From the NCBI RefSeq assembly GCF_003075525.1, contig NZ_QDDR01000012.1:1-64000 (forward strand): DNA of 64,000 nucleotides, given 5' to 3'. This stretch comes from Pararhodobacter aggregans (GTDB taxonomy: Bacteria > Pseudomonadota > Alphaproteobacteria > Rhodobacterales > Rhodobacteraceae). Both the position numbers and the translations under genes were made by a program. This document shows, piece by piece, positions 26,962-35,729 of this stretch; the stretch's first letter is position 1; each line of letters begins with the position of its first letter. The notes below the pieces were generated by a model. The model made no database searches. It had not been told where the DNA came from and worked only from the letters and a program-made list of their open reading frames with translations.

Positions 26962-27717
26962 ATGCAGGAACTGGAACAACAGGGGCTGCTCGCGGGGAAA
27001 GTGGCACTGGTCACGGGCGGGCTTTCGGGCATCGGCCGGGCCATTGCCCGCAGCTTCGTCGAGGCGGGGGCGATCGTGATCGTGGCCGATCTCTCGGTCA
27101 CACCCGGGACGGTGGCCCGCTGCGAAACCGGTGATGCCCATCGCTGCGACGTCGCGGACGAGGCCTCGGTCATGGCGCTGGCCGAGACCCTCGCCGCCCG
27201 GCACGAGGGGCTCGACATCCTCGTCAATTGCGCGGGGATGCCGCAGAAGCCGGTGGCGCTGGCCGAGGCAAGCGTGGCGGAATGGGACCGCCTGTTCGCG
27301 GTCAACGCGCGCTCGGTCTTCGTGATGACCAAGCATTTCCTGCCCGCGCTGGCCCGGCGCAAGGGCAATGTCATCAACATCTGCTCGACGGTCGGCGCCC
27401 AGGCAAAACCGGGCCTCGCGGCCTATGGCGCCTCGAAAGCGGCGGCTATTGCCACGACCAAGGCCCTGGCTCTGGAACTGGCGGGGCAGGGGATACGGGT
27501 CAACGGCATCAGTCCGGGCGCGGTGGAAACGCCGATGCTGACCGGCTTTGCCGATGGCGACCCGGCCGAGATCAAGGCCGCCTTTGCCCGTCTGGTCCCG
27601 CTGGGCGAGATCGTCCAGCCCGATGATGTGGCGGGTGCGGCGCTCTATCTCGGCTCGTCGCTGGGGCGGCTGGTCACGGGGGTCATCATCACCGTCGACG
27701 GGGGACGCACCGCCTGA
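26962..27717 (+). CDS. Short-chain dehydrogenase/reductase
   Basis: A 251-residue classical SDR. The cofactor motif TGGLSGIG is at about 15-22, followed by the structural motif NCAG (usually NNAG) and catalytic YGASKAAA. The C-terminal VDGGRTA is typical. It oxidises or reduces a hydroxyl/keto group with NAD(P). It is co-transcribed with the aldehyde dehydrogenases and ends 23 bp before the TRAP transporter genes. Confidence 0.9.
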   Translation: MQELEQQGLLAGKVALVTGGLSGIGRAIARSFVEAGAIVIVADLSVTPGTVARCETGDAHRCDVADEASVMALAETLAARHEGLDILVNCAGMPQKPVALAEASVAEWDRLFAVNARSVFVMTKHFLPALARRKGNVINICSTVGAQAKPGLAAYGASKAAAIATTKALALELAGQGIRVNGISPGAVETPMLTGFADGDPAEIKAAFARLVPLGEIVQPDDVAGAALYLGSSLGRLVTGVIITVDGGRTA

Positions 27718-27740
27718 CCGGGCGGGCGAGGGGAGGGGCT

Positions 27741-28265
27741 ATGATGAAACACCTGCTTGCCGTTGCGATCCTGCCCTCGCGGCTGTCAACGACTCTGGGC
27801 GCCATCTCCATTTCCGCCATGGCGCTGCACATCTCGGCCGAGGTCCTGTCACGGCTGATCTGGGGTCAGAGCCTGTTCGGCACCATCGAGATCATTTCGT
27901 ACTACTACATGGTCGCCGCGTCCTTCCTGCCGCTCGCCAGCGCGCAGTTGCAGGGGCAGATGATCAGCACCGATGTCTTCGCCAAGATCGTTCCGGCGCG
28001 GCTGCGCCCAGTCACGGATTTCCTGGGCCGGCTGGTGTCACTCGCAACCTGCGGGATGCTGATCTGGGCCGCCTGGGCGCAGGCTCTGTCCAAGACCCGC
28101 GTGAATGAAGCGATTTCCGGTCTGGGCGCGCCGGTTCTGGTCTGGCCGTCGCGCTGGATGCTGGTCATCGGGCTGGGGGCGCTGCTTCTGGCGCAGCTGA
28201 TCCAGCTGCCGCGCGGCATCGCCTCGGACGAGGACGCGCCGCCCGGAACCGGGGAGCGCGGATGA
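27741..28265 (+). CDS. TRAP transporter small permease (DctQ-type)
   Basis: A 174-residue protein with four membrane helices (about 15-40, 50-75, 90-115 and 132-155), the size of a DctQ subunit. It partners the large permease encoded next, and together with the DctP-like binding protein at 29753 forms a sodium-driven uptake system for an organic acid or similar solute. Sequence conservation in DctQ is low, so the call leans on topology and neighbours. Confidence 0.87.
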   Translation: MMKHLLAVAILPSRLSTTLGAISISAMALHISAEVLSRLIWGQSLFGTIEIISYYYMVAASFLPLASAQLQGQMISTDVFAKIVPARLRPVTDFLGRLVSLATCGMLIWAAWAQALSKTRVNEAISGLGAPVLVWPSRWMLVIGLGALLLAQLIQLPRGIASDEDAPPGTGERG

Positions 28266-28310
28266 CCATGCCCGTTGATCCGCGGCCTGGCCGCAGGGGA
28301 GCCGTTACCT

Positions 28311-29618
28311 ATGAATCCTGAACTCGGTTTCTATTCGCTGGGCGCCTTGATGGTGCTGCTGGTGCTGCGCGTGCCAATCGGTCTGGCGCTGACCGCGGTG
28401 GCCTTTGTCGGCCTCTACCTGCTGCGGGGCTTCAATCCCGCCTTCGGTGTGCTGAAGGCCACGCCCTTCGAATTCGTCGCCCATTGGACGCTCTCGGCCG
28501 TGCCCATGTTCGTGCTGATCGGCGCCATCGCCGCGCATTCGGGCATGGTGGGACGGATCTTCCGGGCGCTGAAGCTCTGGGTCGGCTGGCTGCCCGGCGG
28601 GCTTGCCATCGCCACCAGCTTCGCCGGGGCCGGTTTCGCGGCCATGTCGGGCTCGAGTCTGGCGACCACCGCCGCGATGGGGCGCATCGCCGTGCCGGAG
28701 ATGCTGAAGGAAGGCTATCAGCCCGCCCTCGCGACCGGGGTCGCCACCGCGGTCGGCACGATCGGCGCGTTGATCCCGCCCTCGATCATCATGGTGATCT
28801 ACGCCACCTTCGCCGAAGTGTCCGCCTCGAAGATGCTGATCGCCGGGGTCATCCCGGGCATCCTGACCGCCATCGCCTATGCCAGCCTTGTCGCGATCCG
28901 CTGCCTGATAAACCCGGACCTCGCGCCGGTCATCGCCCGGCGGCAGGCCGAGCGGCGCGAGCATCTGCGCGGCTTCCTTGACGTCCTGCCGGTGCTGATC
29001 CTGGCCCTGGGCATCACGGGTTCGATCTATGCCGGGATCGCCACCTCGACCGAGGCGGCGGGCTTCGGCGTCCTGCTGACGCTGATTATCGTGATGGCGC
29101 AACGGGTGCTGAGCTGGCGGGGCCTCAGGGATTCGATCTACGAGACGACCGTGACGACCGCTTCGATCTTCCTGATCGCCATCGGTGCGGCGATGATGAC
29201 GCAATTCCTGGCCTTTACCGGGATGCCGAGGGTCCTGTCCGGCGCCATCATGGGGATCACCGCGGATCCGGTCGGCATCATGCTCATCTGCTGCCTGCTC
29301 TACCTGATCCTCGGCTGCTTCCTCGACCCGATGGGGGTCATGCTGCTGACCCTGCCGATCATCCTGCCGATCATCGACAACGCCGGGATCAACCCGATCT
29401 GGGCGGGCGTGATCCTGGTCAAGATGCTGGAGGTGGGGCTGCTGACGCCGCCGGTGGGGCTGAACTGCTTTGTCATGAAAAGCACGCTGGGCGGGCAGGT
29501 CTCGTTGGGAACGATCATCAGGGGCACCAGCTGGTTCCTGACGGTCGAAGCGGTCGTCGTCGCCCTGATGCTGGCCTTCCCGCAGATCATCCTCTTCCTG
29601 CCCTCGCTGATGGATTGA
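28311..29618 (+). CDS. TRAP transporter large permease (DctM-type)
   Basis: A 435-residue membrane protein with about a dozen hydrophobic segments and DctM signatures: VPMFVLIGAIAAHSGM, SGSSLATTAAMGRIAVPEM, GTIGALIPPSIIMVIYA, and near the end the GLLTPPVGLNCFVMK motif. It forms the sodium-coupled transport channel of the TRAP system. The ATG at 28311 gives the usual DctM N-terminus. A rho-independent terminator follows the gene. Confidence 0.94.
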   Translation: MNPELGFYSLGALMVLLVLRVPIGLALTAVAFVGLYLLRGFNPAFGVLKATPFEFVAHWTLSAVPMFVLIGAIAAHSGMVGRIFRALKLWVGWLPGGLAIATSFAGAGFAAMSGSSLATTAAMGRIAVPEMLKEGYQPALATGVATAVGTIGALIPPSIIMVIYATFAEVSASKMLIAGVIPGILTAIAYASLVAIRCLINPDLAPVIARRQAERREHLRGFLDVLPVLILALGITGSIYAGIATSTEAAGFGVLLTLIIVMAQRVLSWRGLRDSIYETTVTTASIFLIAIGAAMMTQFLAFTGMPRVLSGAIMGITADPVGIMLICCLLYLILGCFLDPMGVMLLTLPIILPIIDNAGINPIWAGVILVKMLEVGLLTPPVGLNCFVMKSTLGGQVSLGTIIRGTSWFLTVEAVVVALMLAFPQIILFLPSLMD

Positions 29619-29625
29619 CCTGTCG

Positions 29626-29651
29626 AAACGGCGCGCGAGGGCGCGCCGTTT
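29626..29651 (+). terminator. Rho-independent terminator after the TRAP permease gene
   Basis: An 11-bp perfect stem (29626-29636 with 29641-29651) closed by the loop GAGG. Its right arm ends in TTT. It separates the permease operon from the binding-protein gene. Confidence 0.75.
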
Positions 29652-29680
29652 TCGTACCGGCCCGAGCGAAACAACAATAG

Positions 29681-29700
29681 ACTAAAAGCTATGTTTATAT
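29681..29700. promoter_or_regulatory. Cluster A operator-like motif, site 4 (upstream of the TRAP binding protein)
   Basis: TAAAAGCTATGTTTAT at 29683-29698 matches 13 of 19 positions of the site 1 motif (reverse complement). It lies about 55 bp before the binding-protein start. Weaker than sites 1-3. Confidence 0.4.
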
Positions 29701-29752
29701 ATGATAGGGATCGAACGACGAATCGCTTCGATCACTCTTGGGAGGAATGTGA

Positions 29753-30862
29753 ATGAAATCCGCACTCATCACGCGCATGGCGGGCGCCTCGGCCGTGGCG
29801 CTGCTCGGTGTCGGCGCCGTACCCGCGCTGGCGCAGACGAGCTATGTCTATGGCGACTTCGCCAGCCCCTCCGAGCCCCGCACCGAAGGCTCGGTGAAGC
29901 CGTGGCTGCAAGCGCTCGAGGACGCCTCGAACGGGACGATCACGACCGACTACATCGGCGCGGGCGCCGTGGTGACGGCCCGCAACACGCTGCAAAGCCT
30001 GACCGACGGTCTGGTCGACGGCGCGCTGGTTGCGGCGATCTATCAGCCGTCCGAACTGCCGGTCTCGGCGCTGCTGGTCAACATCGGCGCGCAAATGACC
30101 GATACGCTCGCCTCGACCGGCGCGCTGACCGAGGCGCTGATGCTGGGCTGCCCGGAATGCCGCACCGAGCTGGAGAACTACAACGTCCAGACGCTCGGCT
30201 CCTGGGCCATGCCGTCCTATTCGCTGCTGTGTCGTGAGCCGATCCAGAGCCTCGCTGACGCCCAGGGCCTGCGCATCCGCGCCTCGGGGCATATGGTGAC
30301 GCTGGCACAGGCGATTGGCGCGACGCCGATCAACCTGACCATCACCGAGACCTTCGAGGCCCTGCAGCGCAACCAGGCCGATTGCACCTTCGGCTCGATC
30401 GTCTGGCTCGACAGCCTCTCGCTGGGCGACGTGGTGCGCAACATTGTCCGCGTCGATGCCGGCGCCGTGGTGACCACCTCGATGTTCAACGTCCGCCGCG
30501 ACCTCTGGCAAGAGATGGACGAGGCCACGCGCCAGGTCTTTCTCGACACCGTGCCGACCGCCGTGGCCAACAACGCTTTCGCCTATATTGAGGCCGACGA
30601 GCGCGTGCTGGCCGAAGGCTATACCGTCGTGACCCCGGACGCCGATCTGGCCGAGGCGATCCGTGCCCAGGCCGAGCAGGACATCGCCAGCGCGGTCGCC
30701 GTGGCGCAGGCTGCAGGCGTCGCCAATGCTCAGGAGATCGTCGACAACTTCCTGCCGCTCTATCAGCGCTGGTATGATCTGACGCGCGGTGTCGAGACCG
30801 CCGAAGCCTTCGAGGAACTGCTCCGCACCGAAGTCTACGCGCATATCCCGGCGGATTTCTGA
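29753..30862 (+). CDS. TRAP transporter periplasmic substrate-binding protein (DctP-type)
   Basis: A 369-residue protein with a signal peptide (MKSALITRMAGASAVALLG, cleavage near ALAQ, about residue 28). The body has the DctP pattern: SYVYGDFASPSEPRTEG near the start and LRIRASGHMVTLAQAIG in the middle, with the arginine that normally contacts the substrate carboxylate. It delivers a carboxylated solute to the DctQM permease. GGGAGGAA precedes the ATG. It has its own upstream region and a terminator, which suits the higher expression binding proteins need. Confidence 0.92.
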   Translation: MKSALITRMAGASAVALLGVGAVPALAQTSYVYGDFASPSEPRTEGSVKPWLQALEDASNGTITTDYIGAGAVVTARNTLQSLTDGLVDGALVAAIYQPSELPVSALLVNIGAQMTDTLASTGALTEALMLGCPECRTELENYNVQTLGSWAMPSYSLLCREPIQSLADAQGLRIRASGHMVTLAQAIGATPINLTITETFEALQRNQADCTFGSIVWLDSLSLGDVVRNIVRVDAGAVVTTSMFNVRRDLWQEMDEATRQVFLDTVPTAVANNAFAYIEADERVLAEGYTVVTPDADLAEAIRAQAEQDIASAVAVAQAAGVANAQEIVDNFLPLYQRWYDLTRGVETAEAFEELLRTEVYAHIPADF

Positions 30863-30881
30863 TCGCGTTGACTGCCTGACC

Positions 30882-30903
30882 GGGCCCCGCCAAGGCGGGG
30901 CCC
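30882..30903 (+). terminator. Rho-independent terminator after the TRAP binding protein
   Basis: GGGCCCCGCC at 30882-30891 and GGCGGGGCCC at 30894-30903 with a 2-nt loop, followed by TCTT. A strong stem with a short T-rich tail, 19 bp after the stop. Confidence 0.7.
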
Positions 30904-30924
30904 TCTTGCATCGTGGAGCCAGAG

Positions 30925-31743
30925 ATGAATCCCGTAGACCTCGTGGCCGAGCGCCGCCAGATCGGCGCCGCCGAGCTGATCTGCCTGCGCGATGGCGCGG
31001 TAAGTTTCGGCGCGGACCTGTTCCCGGCGCTGACGTCGGCCGAGTTGCAGGCGGCCCTGCCCTCGGACGAGGCCGAGTGGCAGATCACCTTGCCGGTCAA
31101 CGTCTTCCTCTGGCGGGACCGGGGAAGGACCGTGTTGTTTGACACCGGCTGCGGTTCCGCCATGGGCGCCTCGGGAGGGTTGCTGCCCCGCGCGCTGGCG
31201 CAGGTCGGCGTGCGGCCCGAAACGGTGGATGGCGTGGTGCTGACGCATATGCATCCCGACCATTCCAGCGGCCTGACCGACCGCACCACGGGCCGACCGC
31301 TGTTTCCCGCCGCCACCCTGCATGTCGCCCGGTCCGAGCTGGCCTATTGGTTCGACGATGCGGCGATGGCAGGCGCCGCCCCGCGCGAGCAGGCGCTCTA
31401 TTTCCAGGAGTCGCGGGCGCAGGTGGCCCCCTATCTGCCGTCCGCGCACCGGTTCGAGCCGGGGGCCGAGGTCTTTCCCGGCCTGCAGGCGCTCGCCGCG
31501 CCCGGGCACACGCCGGGTCACACAGCGTTCCGCCTTGGCGATGTCCTGATTATCGGCGACCTGTTCCATGCCCCGGCGCTGCAACTGGCCCGCCCCGAGG
31601 CATGGGTCCGGTTCGATGTCGACGGCCCGACCGGGATCGCCTCGCGCCGACGCCTGCTGTCTCTGGCCCGGCGCGACCGCCTCACGTTGGCGGGCATGCA
31701 TATGGAAAGCGGCTTTCAAGATCCGCCTTCCACCGCTGGGTAA
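30925..31743 (+). CDS. Metallo-beta-lactamase-fold hydrolase
   Basis: A 272-residue MBL-fold protein with the metal site H108-x-H110-x-D112-H113 (LTHMHPDHSSG), then PGHTPGHTAF and GDLFHAPAL, which supply the remaining ligands. The family includes lactonases and thioesterases acting on small molecules. No signal peptide is present, unlike the homologue at 44130. Two further proteins of the same type lie in cluster B (44130 and 55050). GGAG upstream supports the ATG at 30925. It converges on the DoxX gene with a strong hairpin between. Confidence 0.88.
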   Translation: MNPVDLVAERRQIGAAELICLRDGAVSFGADLFPALTSAELQAALPSDEAEWQITLPVNVFLWRDRGRTVLFDTGCGSAMGASGGLLPRALAQVGVRPETVDGVVLTHMHPDHSSGLTDRTTGRPLFPAATLHVARSELAYWFDDAAMAGAAPREQALYFQESRAQVAPYLPSAHRFEPGAEVFPGLQALAAPGHTPGHTAFRLGDVLIIGDLFHAPALQLARPEAWVRFDVDGPTGIASRRRLLSLARRDRLTLAGMHMESGFQDPPSTAG

Positions 31744-31766
31744 AAGTTCCCCGCGGATGCCGATCG

Positions 31767-31804
31767 GCCGCAGGGCGAGGGGGATCACCGTCTCGCCCTG
31801 CGGC
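31767..31804. terminator. Bidirectional terminator-like hairpin
   Basis: A perfect 13-bp inverted repeat (GCCGCAGGGCGAG at 31767-31779, CTCGCCCTGCGGC at 31792-31804) between two convergent genes. No long T tract, so efficiency is uncertain. Confidence 0.6.
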
Positions 31805-31837
31805 TCATCCCAGAGGAACGCCCCGGTTACTCTGCGC

Positions 31838-32293
31838 TCAAAGATTGCGGGGCAGCAATGCCCGGTCGAGCGAGATCCGCCCGCCACCGACCGCGACGAA
31901 ATACAGCGTGATCGCCGACCAGATCAGCGACAGTTCGGCGCCGCGATATCCCTGACCCAACTGAACCCAGTGGAAATAGACCGTCACCAGCAGGATGATC
32001 GTGCAGCCCGCCGCCGCGAGCCGGGTCACAAGACCCAGGACCAGCAGCAGCCCCCCGCCGAATTCCGTCACCGCCAGGGCCACCGACCAGAAGGCGGCGG
32101 GCTGGAAGCCGATGCCGGCAACCATCTCGGCGGTCCCCAGCGGGTTGGTGATCTTGGGCCAGCCATGCACCATCAGCGCAAGGCCGCACATTACGCGCAG
32201 CCAGGTGAAGGCCAGCGGCGTGAGCCAGGTGTAAAGGGATCCGAGAGCGGGGATGACCAGCGGCCGGCCGGTCGTGAGATGTTTGGTGTCCAT
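31838..32293 (-). CDS. DoxX-family membrane protein
   Basis: A 151-residue protein with four membrane helices. The opening FTWLRVMCGLALMVHGWPKI and FWSVALAVTEFGGGLLLVLGLVTRLAA are typical of DoxX/DoxD-like proteins. Such proteins are linked to quinone reduction or redox stress, but most have no proven role. It converges with the MBL gene, and the small exported-protein gene lies 79 bp upstream on the same strand. Confidence 0.82.
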   Translation of the reverse strand: MDTKHLTTGRPLVIPALGSLYTWLTPLAFTWLRVMCGLALMVHGWPKITNPLGTAEMVAGIGFQPAAFWSVALAVTEFGGGLLLVLGLVTRLAAAGCTIILLVTVYFHWVQLGQGYRGAELSLIWSAITLYFVAVGGGRISLDRALLPRNL

Positions 32294-32372
32294 GTCATGT
32301 CTCCTGTGGCGCGCAGGCAGAATGCGGCGCCGAATGCGGTGTGGAGGCCGAAGCCTTCGGTAAGTCTCGGGG

Positions 32373-32693
32373 TCAGGAGATCGGGCGCGGTGGCCGGCGG
32401 GGTGGCCCTTCGGCGCGCATGGTCACCAGCCGGGCGGTTTCGGCAAAGGTCAGCGGGCTCTGCCCGGGTTCGAAATCCGGCAGCGCGGTCAGTCCGGGCA
32501 GGACGCAGGTGGCACAGGGCGCGGTGAAGCGCTCCGCCGGGTTCGCACGGGCGGGATCAACTCCGGGGATCGGGCAATGATCCAGCGCCGCGATGGCTCC
32601 GCCGCAGCCGATATCGGCCGCCGTCGGTGCGAGCGGCGTCGCCAGATTGGCAACCAGCACCAGCATGGCAAGGGCAAGGGTCAGGAAACGCAT
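32373..32693 (-). CDS. Small exported hypothetical protein
   Basis: A 106-residue protein from the ATG at 32693, with a signal peptide (MRFLTLALAMLVLVANLATP) and a cysteine-containing mature part (GCGGAIAALDHCP, CATCVLPG) ending in proline-rich PPRRPPRPIS. This resembles small periplasmic DUF2946-like proteins seen near metal-uptake genes, but I do not recognise it firmly. It lies near the iron cluster. The frame could extend to 32720. Confidence 0.55.
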   Translation of the reverse strand: MRFLTLALAMLVLVANLATPLAPTAADIGCGGAIAALDHCPIPGVDPARANPAERFTAPCATCVLPGLTALPDFEPGQSPLTFAETARLVTMRAEGPPRRPPRPIS

Positions 32694-32796
32694 CGGAATC
32701 CGGTTCTGTTTCGGGGCCAAAATCCTGATCCGGTGACGGGGTACAACCGGAAAGTTGCCGCCTCACAGACTTGTCAGCGTCGCCCGACAGCCTGCC

Positions 32797-34497
32797 TCAG
32801 TCCATCATCGCGAAATAGGCGGCGCCGCGGTCGACCAGATCCTGATGGCGGCCGCTTTCGACGATGCGCCCTTCGTCCAGCACGACGATCCGGTCGGCGT
32901 GGCGGATGGTCTGCAGGCGATGGGCGATCACCAGCGTGGTGCGGCCTTCGGACAGCGCGTCGAGAGCGGCCTGCACCTTGCGTTCGGTGCCCCGGTCCAG
33001 GGCCGAGGTCGCCTCGTCCAAGAGCAGGATCGGCGGATTGCGCAGGAAGACGCGGGCGATGGCCACCCGCTGCTTTTGCCCGCCCGAGAGCATCACGCCG
33101 CGCTCGCCGACCATCGTATCCAGCCCCTGGGGCAGGCGCGCGACCATCTCGCCCAGCTGCGCCCTTTCGACCGCGTTCAGAACCTCGGCCTCGGTGGCGT
33201 CGAGCCGGCCATAGGCGATGTTCTCGCGCAGGGTGCCACCGAACAGGAACACGTCCTGCGACACCAGCCCCACCTGCTGGCGCAGACTGTCCAGCGTCAT
33301 CCGCGCCACCGGGATGCCGTCGATCCGCACCTCGCCGCCGGTGGGGGCATAGAAACGCGGCAGCAGGGCCATCAGCGTGCTCTTGCCCGCGCCCGAAGGT
33401 CCGACCAGCGCCACCGTCTCGCCCGGCTCGACCGTCAGCGAGACTCCGTGCAGCACGCCCCGCGCGCCGTCATAGGCGAATTCCACGGCGTCGAACTCGA
33501 TCCTGCCGCGGAACGCCGGGGCGGGACGGGCATCCGGCGCGTCGGCGATGCCGGGCTCTTCGGCCAGCAATGCCTGGAAACGCTGGAACCCGGCGATGCC
33601 GCGGGGATAGGTCTCGACCACCGCCGCGATCTTTTCCAGCGGCCGGAAGAAAACGCCCACCAGCAGCAGGAAGGCCACGAAGCTGCCCGTCGACAGCGAC
33701 CCGGCAAAGACGAAGGCGGCCCCCGCCACCATCACCACCACCTGCACCAGCCGGAGCCCCATGTAATGCAGCGTCGTCGCCGCCGCCATGATGCGGTAGG
33801 CGTCGAGCTTGGTCTCACGGTAGCCCTGGTTCGCCCGGGCAAAGAGCGCGTTCTCATGCGCTTCGTTGGTGAAGGCCTGAACGACGCGGATCCCGCCCAG
33901 CGTCTCTTCCAGCCGGACGTTGAACTGCCCGACCCGGCCATAGATCGCCTGCCAGGCATGGGTCATCCGCCCGCCATAGACCGCCAGCAGCAACACCATC
34001 ACCGGCACGATCACCGCGGTCATCAGCGCCAGCGGCATATGCAGCCAGAGCATCAGCGCAAAGGCGCCCGCGAAGGTCATGATGGCGATGAACAGATCCT
34101 CGGGGCCGTGATGCGCGACCTCGCCGATTTCCTCCAGGTCGCGGGTCACCCGGGCGACCAGCTTGCCGGTCTCGGCCTTGTCGAACCAGCCCCAGTTGAG
34201 CCGGGTCAGATGCTCGAAAGCCCGGGCGCGCATCTCGGTCTCGATGTTGATCCCCAGCTTGTGGCCCCAGTAGATCACCACCGCCATCAGTCCCGCATTC
34301 ACCACATAGACCACGACCAGCGCCACGGCGGCCCAGATCGTCAGGCCGAATTCTCCGCGCGGCAGCAGGTGGTCGATGAAGCCCGCGATGGCCAGCGGAA
34401 AGGCCAGTTCCAGCAGCCCCGACAGAACAGCGCAGCCGAAGTCCAGCCAGAACAAGCGCATGTGCGGACGGTAATACGAGAAGAATTCGGCGAGCAT
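32797..34497 (-). CDS. ABC exporter, fused membrane and ATPase domains
   Basis: A 566-residue half-transporter of the MsbA/multidrug type. Six membrane helices lie within residues 1-300. The ATPase domain has GPSGAGKST at about 366, the signature LSGGQKQRVAIAR, and ILLLDEATSALD. It would act as a homodimer. The substrate is unknown; lying between DoxX and a siderophore-interacting protein gene, a role in siderophore or lipid export is possible but unproven. The ATG at 34497 gives a normal N-terminus after GAGGAC. It is divergent from the SIP gene. Confidence 0.92.
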   Translation of the reverse strand: MLAEFFSYYRPHMRLFWLDFGCAVLSGLLELAFPLAIAGFIDHLLPRGEFGLTIWAAVALVVVYVVNAGLMAVVIYWGHKLGINIETEMRARAFEHLTRLNWGWFDKAETGKLVARVTRDLEEIGEVAHHGPEDLFIAIMTFAGAFALMLWLHMPLALMTAVIVPVMVLLLAVYGGRMTHAWQAIYGRVGQFNVRLEETLGGIRVVQAFTNEAHENALFARANQGYRETKLDAYRIMAAATTLHYMGLRLVQVVVMVAGAAFVFAGSLSTGSFVAFLLLVGVFFRPLEKIAAVVETYPRGIAGFQRFQALLAEEPGIADAPDARPAPAFRGRIEFDAVEFAYDGARGVLHGVSLTVEPGETVALVGPSGAGKSTLMALLPRFYAPTGGEVRIDGIPVARMTLDSLRQQVGLVSQDVFLFGGTLRENIAYGRLDATEAEVLNAVERAQLGEMVARLPQGLDTMVGERGVMLSGGQKQRVAIARVFLRNPPILLLDEATSALDRGTERKVQAALDALSEGRTTLVIAHRLQTIRHADRIVVLDEGRIVESGRHQDLVDRGAAYFAMMD

Positions 34498-34681
34498 CGG
34501 GTCCTCTTCGACAATGCGTGTAGCTGGCCGAGGGCTGGCTCCGGTCCGGTTTGTGCCCCCATTTGCGCCCGTTCGCAAGGCAAGGGCGTTTGACCGCGCC
34601 CCCGCTTGTGGCTACACCCGACCTGCCAGCCACGAGCCCGCCGTTCCGCACCGACTCCAACCACGGACAGGAGGCTCGCCC

Positions 34682-35716
34682 ATGCCCACCGCTACCGGAA
34701 TGCTGCCCTACGGGGCCGACGACGTGCTGCCGCCTCTGGCCGCGCAGGCCCGCAGCCTCGACGCCCGGGTCGAAGAGCGCAGCGGCGCGCTGACCATCCA
34801 GGCCAGCGCCGCCCAGGTTACCGCGACCGCCCATCCGCGCGGTGTGCAGCTCACCATTACCGCCGCCGAACCCGGGTTGGTGGGCGAGCTGATCGACCTG
34901 CTGAACGGCTTCTGCACCGCCCGCTTCCAGGCCGCGCCGCAGTGGACGGGTCTTGAGCCGCCGAAAATGACCATGACCGAGCTGGTCTCGATCACGCCGC
35001 TCTCACCGAATTTCCGGCGGGTGCGGCTGAAGGGGGATTTCTCGGCCTTCCTCGACGGGAAGGGCCTTCATTTCCGCTTCGTCATCGGCCCCGAGGGCGC
35101 CGACTGGCCGCGCATGGGCGAGAATGGCGTGGAATGGCCGGGGGGCGTCGATGCCTGGCATCGCCCGCCTTACACGATCTCGGCGCTGGATCCGCGGGGC
35201 TGCTGGCTGGAGACCGATGTCTTCCTGCACGAGGGCGGGCGCGTCACCGACTGGACCGAGACCGCGCAGCCCGGCGAGGCGATGATGATCGCGGGTCCCG
35301 GCGGAAAGGCGGTGCGCCAGGCGCCCTGGCTGGGGCTGGTGGGCGACGAGACGGCGCTGCCGGTGATCCTGCGGACCTTGCAGGCCGCCGCACCCGGCAC
35401 CAGCGGGCAGGCCTTCATCCTGGTTCCCGACCGTGCCGATGCGCAGCCCGTCGCCTGCCCCGAAGGCGTGGACGTGACCTGGGTCGAACGCGGCGCGGGA
35501 CAGGACCTGCTGGCGCTGCTGCGTCGCCTGTCGCTGCCCGAGGGGCCGCGCTCGGTCTTCCTGGCCGGCGAACGGGCCGAGGCGATGGCCGCGCGCGAGA
35601 TCGCGGCCGGCATGGGCCTCGGGCCCGACGAATTCCGCGCTGCCAGCTACTGGACGCAGGGCTGGGTGCCTCCCGAGAGCCAGCGCAAGCCCCGGCCCCG
35701 CCTTCAGGCCGGCTGA
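34682..35716 (+). CDS. Siderophore-interacting protein (FAD-dependent ferric-siderophore reductase) with N-terminal DUF2218-like domain
   Basis: A 344-residue cytoplasmic reductase. Residues about 20-85 form a DUF2218-like domain. Then comes the ViuB/YqjH-type FAD domain (ELVSITPLSPNFRRVRLKGD, RPPYTISALDP) and an NAD(P)H-binding end (LVGDETALPVILR, VFLAGERAEAMAAREI). It releases iron from imported siderophore by reduction to ferrous iron. It ends 13 bp before the uptake ATPase gene, which is convergent. AGGAGG precedes the ATG. It completes the iron system next door. Confidence 0.92.
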   Translation: MPTATGMLPYGADDVLPPLAAQARSLDARVEERSGALTIQASAAQVTATAHPRGVQLTITAAEPGLVGELIDLLNGFCTARFQAAPQWTGLEPPKMTMTELVSITPLSPNFRRVRLKGDFSAFLDGKGLHFRFVIGPEGADWPRMGENGVEWPGGVDAWHRPPYTISALDPRGCWLETDVFLHEGGRVTDWTETAQPGEAMMIAGPGGKAVRQAPWLGLVGDETALPVILRTLQAAAPGTSGQAFILVPDRADAQPVACPEGVDVTWVERGAGQDLLALLRRLSLPEGPRSVFLAGERAEAMAAREIAAGMGLGPDEFRAASYWTQGWVPPESQRKPRPRLQAG

Positions 35717-35729
35717 GCGGCGGCTCTTT

